Assembly: GCA_014379815.1 (NCBI GenBank)
Contig: JACMLA010000608.1
Span: 1-6,296 of the forward strand
DNA from: Bryobacteraceae bacterium
GTDB taxonomy: Bacteria; Acidobacteriota; Terriglobia; Bryobacterales; Bryobacteraceae
Length of the DNA stretch: 6,296 nt
Direction of reading: 5' to 3'
Positions 6,146 to 6,296 of this stretch are shown here, piece by piece. A program made the position numbers and the translations under genes. Under the pieces are notes generated by a model. That model saw only the letters and a program-made list of their open reading frames with translations. It had not been told where the DNA came from and did no database searches. Numbering within the stretch: the first letter of the stretch is position 1; every line of letters begins with the position of its first letter.

Positions 6146-6296
6146 ATGATATCCACCAATGGCCCGAAGCCGTTCACGATCGCCTTCTCCGACGAGCAAC
6201 TTGCCGATCTGAAAATGCGCTTGTCCCGCACCCGCTGGCCGGATCAGATACCGGGCTCGGGGTGGGGTTACGGCATGAACTCGGCCGTGCTCCGCG
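6146..6296 (+). CDS. Epoxide hydrolase, N-terminal part (3' end outside window)
   Basis: ATG at 6146 opens a frame that runs to the window end (50 complete codons). 'KPFTIAFSDEQLADLKMRL' followed by 'SRTRWPDQIPGSGWGYGM' is the epoxide hydrolase N-terminal (EHN) domain, which precedes an alpha/beta-hydrolase fold and supplies a lid and meander region. In the family, a nucleophilic Asp opens the epoxide and a His/acid pair frees the diol; those residues lie beyond the window. An in-frame TAG at 6134-6136 limits the start, and GAGAA five bases before the ATG is a modest ribosome binding site. No signal peptide is seen, so the product is likely cytosolic. The gene diverges from the methyltransferase. 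Soil bacteria often carry many such paralogues, so the substrate cannot be predicted. Confidence 0.88.
   Translation, partial: MISTNGPKPFTIAFSDEQLADLKMRLSRTRWPDQIPGSGWGYGMNSAVLR

Noticed and set aside
5949..6146. 65-codon plus-strand frame whose TGA overlaps the epoxide hydrolase ATG
   Set aside because: The overlap resembles translational coupling, but the start is a TTG without a ribosome binding site and the C-terminal half is Ser/Arg/Gln/Pro-rich with no recognisable fold.
5968..6231. 87-codon minus-strand frame across the divergent spacer and epoxide hydrolase start
   Set aside because: Arg/Ser-rich, shadows the well-supported epoxide hydrolase N-terminus and has no family resemblance.
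1..6296. CRISPR array, tRNA, insertion sequence ends or attachment sites
   Set aside because: No regularly spaced repeats, cloverleaf-like sequence, transposase or integrase frame, or paired terminal inverted repeats were seen on reading both strands.

Overview
This is a GC-rich bacterial window with tightly packed genes and frequent GTG starts. Protein features point to Acidobacteriota (class Terriglobia) as the likely source. The TolC-type C-terminus carries the 'DQTTGRTLEANNVSL' style seen in that group, and the methyltransferase has the GMGQGRN/LAQQGWDVTG form common there. This assignment is inferred from protein style; no rRNA or marker gene is present to confirm it.

Layout, left to right. 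(1) Positions 3-956, plus strand: the C-terminal part of a TolC-family outer-membrane efflux protein whose beginning lies left of the window. (2) 973-2499, plus: a polytopic membrane protein that looks like a GT-C/DUF2142-type glycosyltransferase. (3) 2534-4351, plus: a soluble two-PAS histidine kinase whose sensory half matches the tail of CheB-CheR-PAS fusion proteins but lacks both chemotaxis domains. (4) 4364-5191, plus: an ankyrin-repeat protein with a likely signal peptide. (5) 5193-5780, minus: a SAM-dependent methyltransferase with a small four-cysteine tail; coding signal continues upstream of its first ATG without any usual start codon, so its 5' end looks broken. (6) 5856-6145: a non-coding stretch with a hairpin and a short coding-like remnant. 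(7) 6146 to the window end, plus: the N-terminus of an epoxide hydrolase.

The four plus-strand genes are separated by gaps of only 12-34 bases and probably share one transcript that began upstream with efflux-pump genes. The ankyrin gene and the methyltransferase gene converge with one base between their stop codons. The methyltransferase and epoxide hydrolase diverge from the 5856-6145 region. A joint role for efflux, envelope glycosylation, signalling and an exported ankyrin protein is possible, but only gene order supports it.

I found no CRISPR array, tRNA, rRNA, insertion sequence or integrase. The points most worth a second look are the damaged 5' end and cysteine-rich tail of the methyltransferase, and the stand-alone kinase made from the tail of a CheB-CheR fusion and placed next to an exported ankyrin protein.
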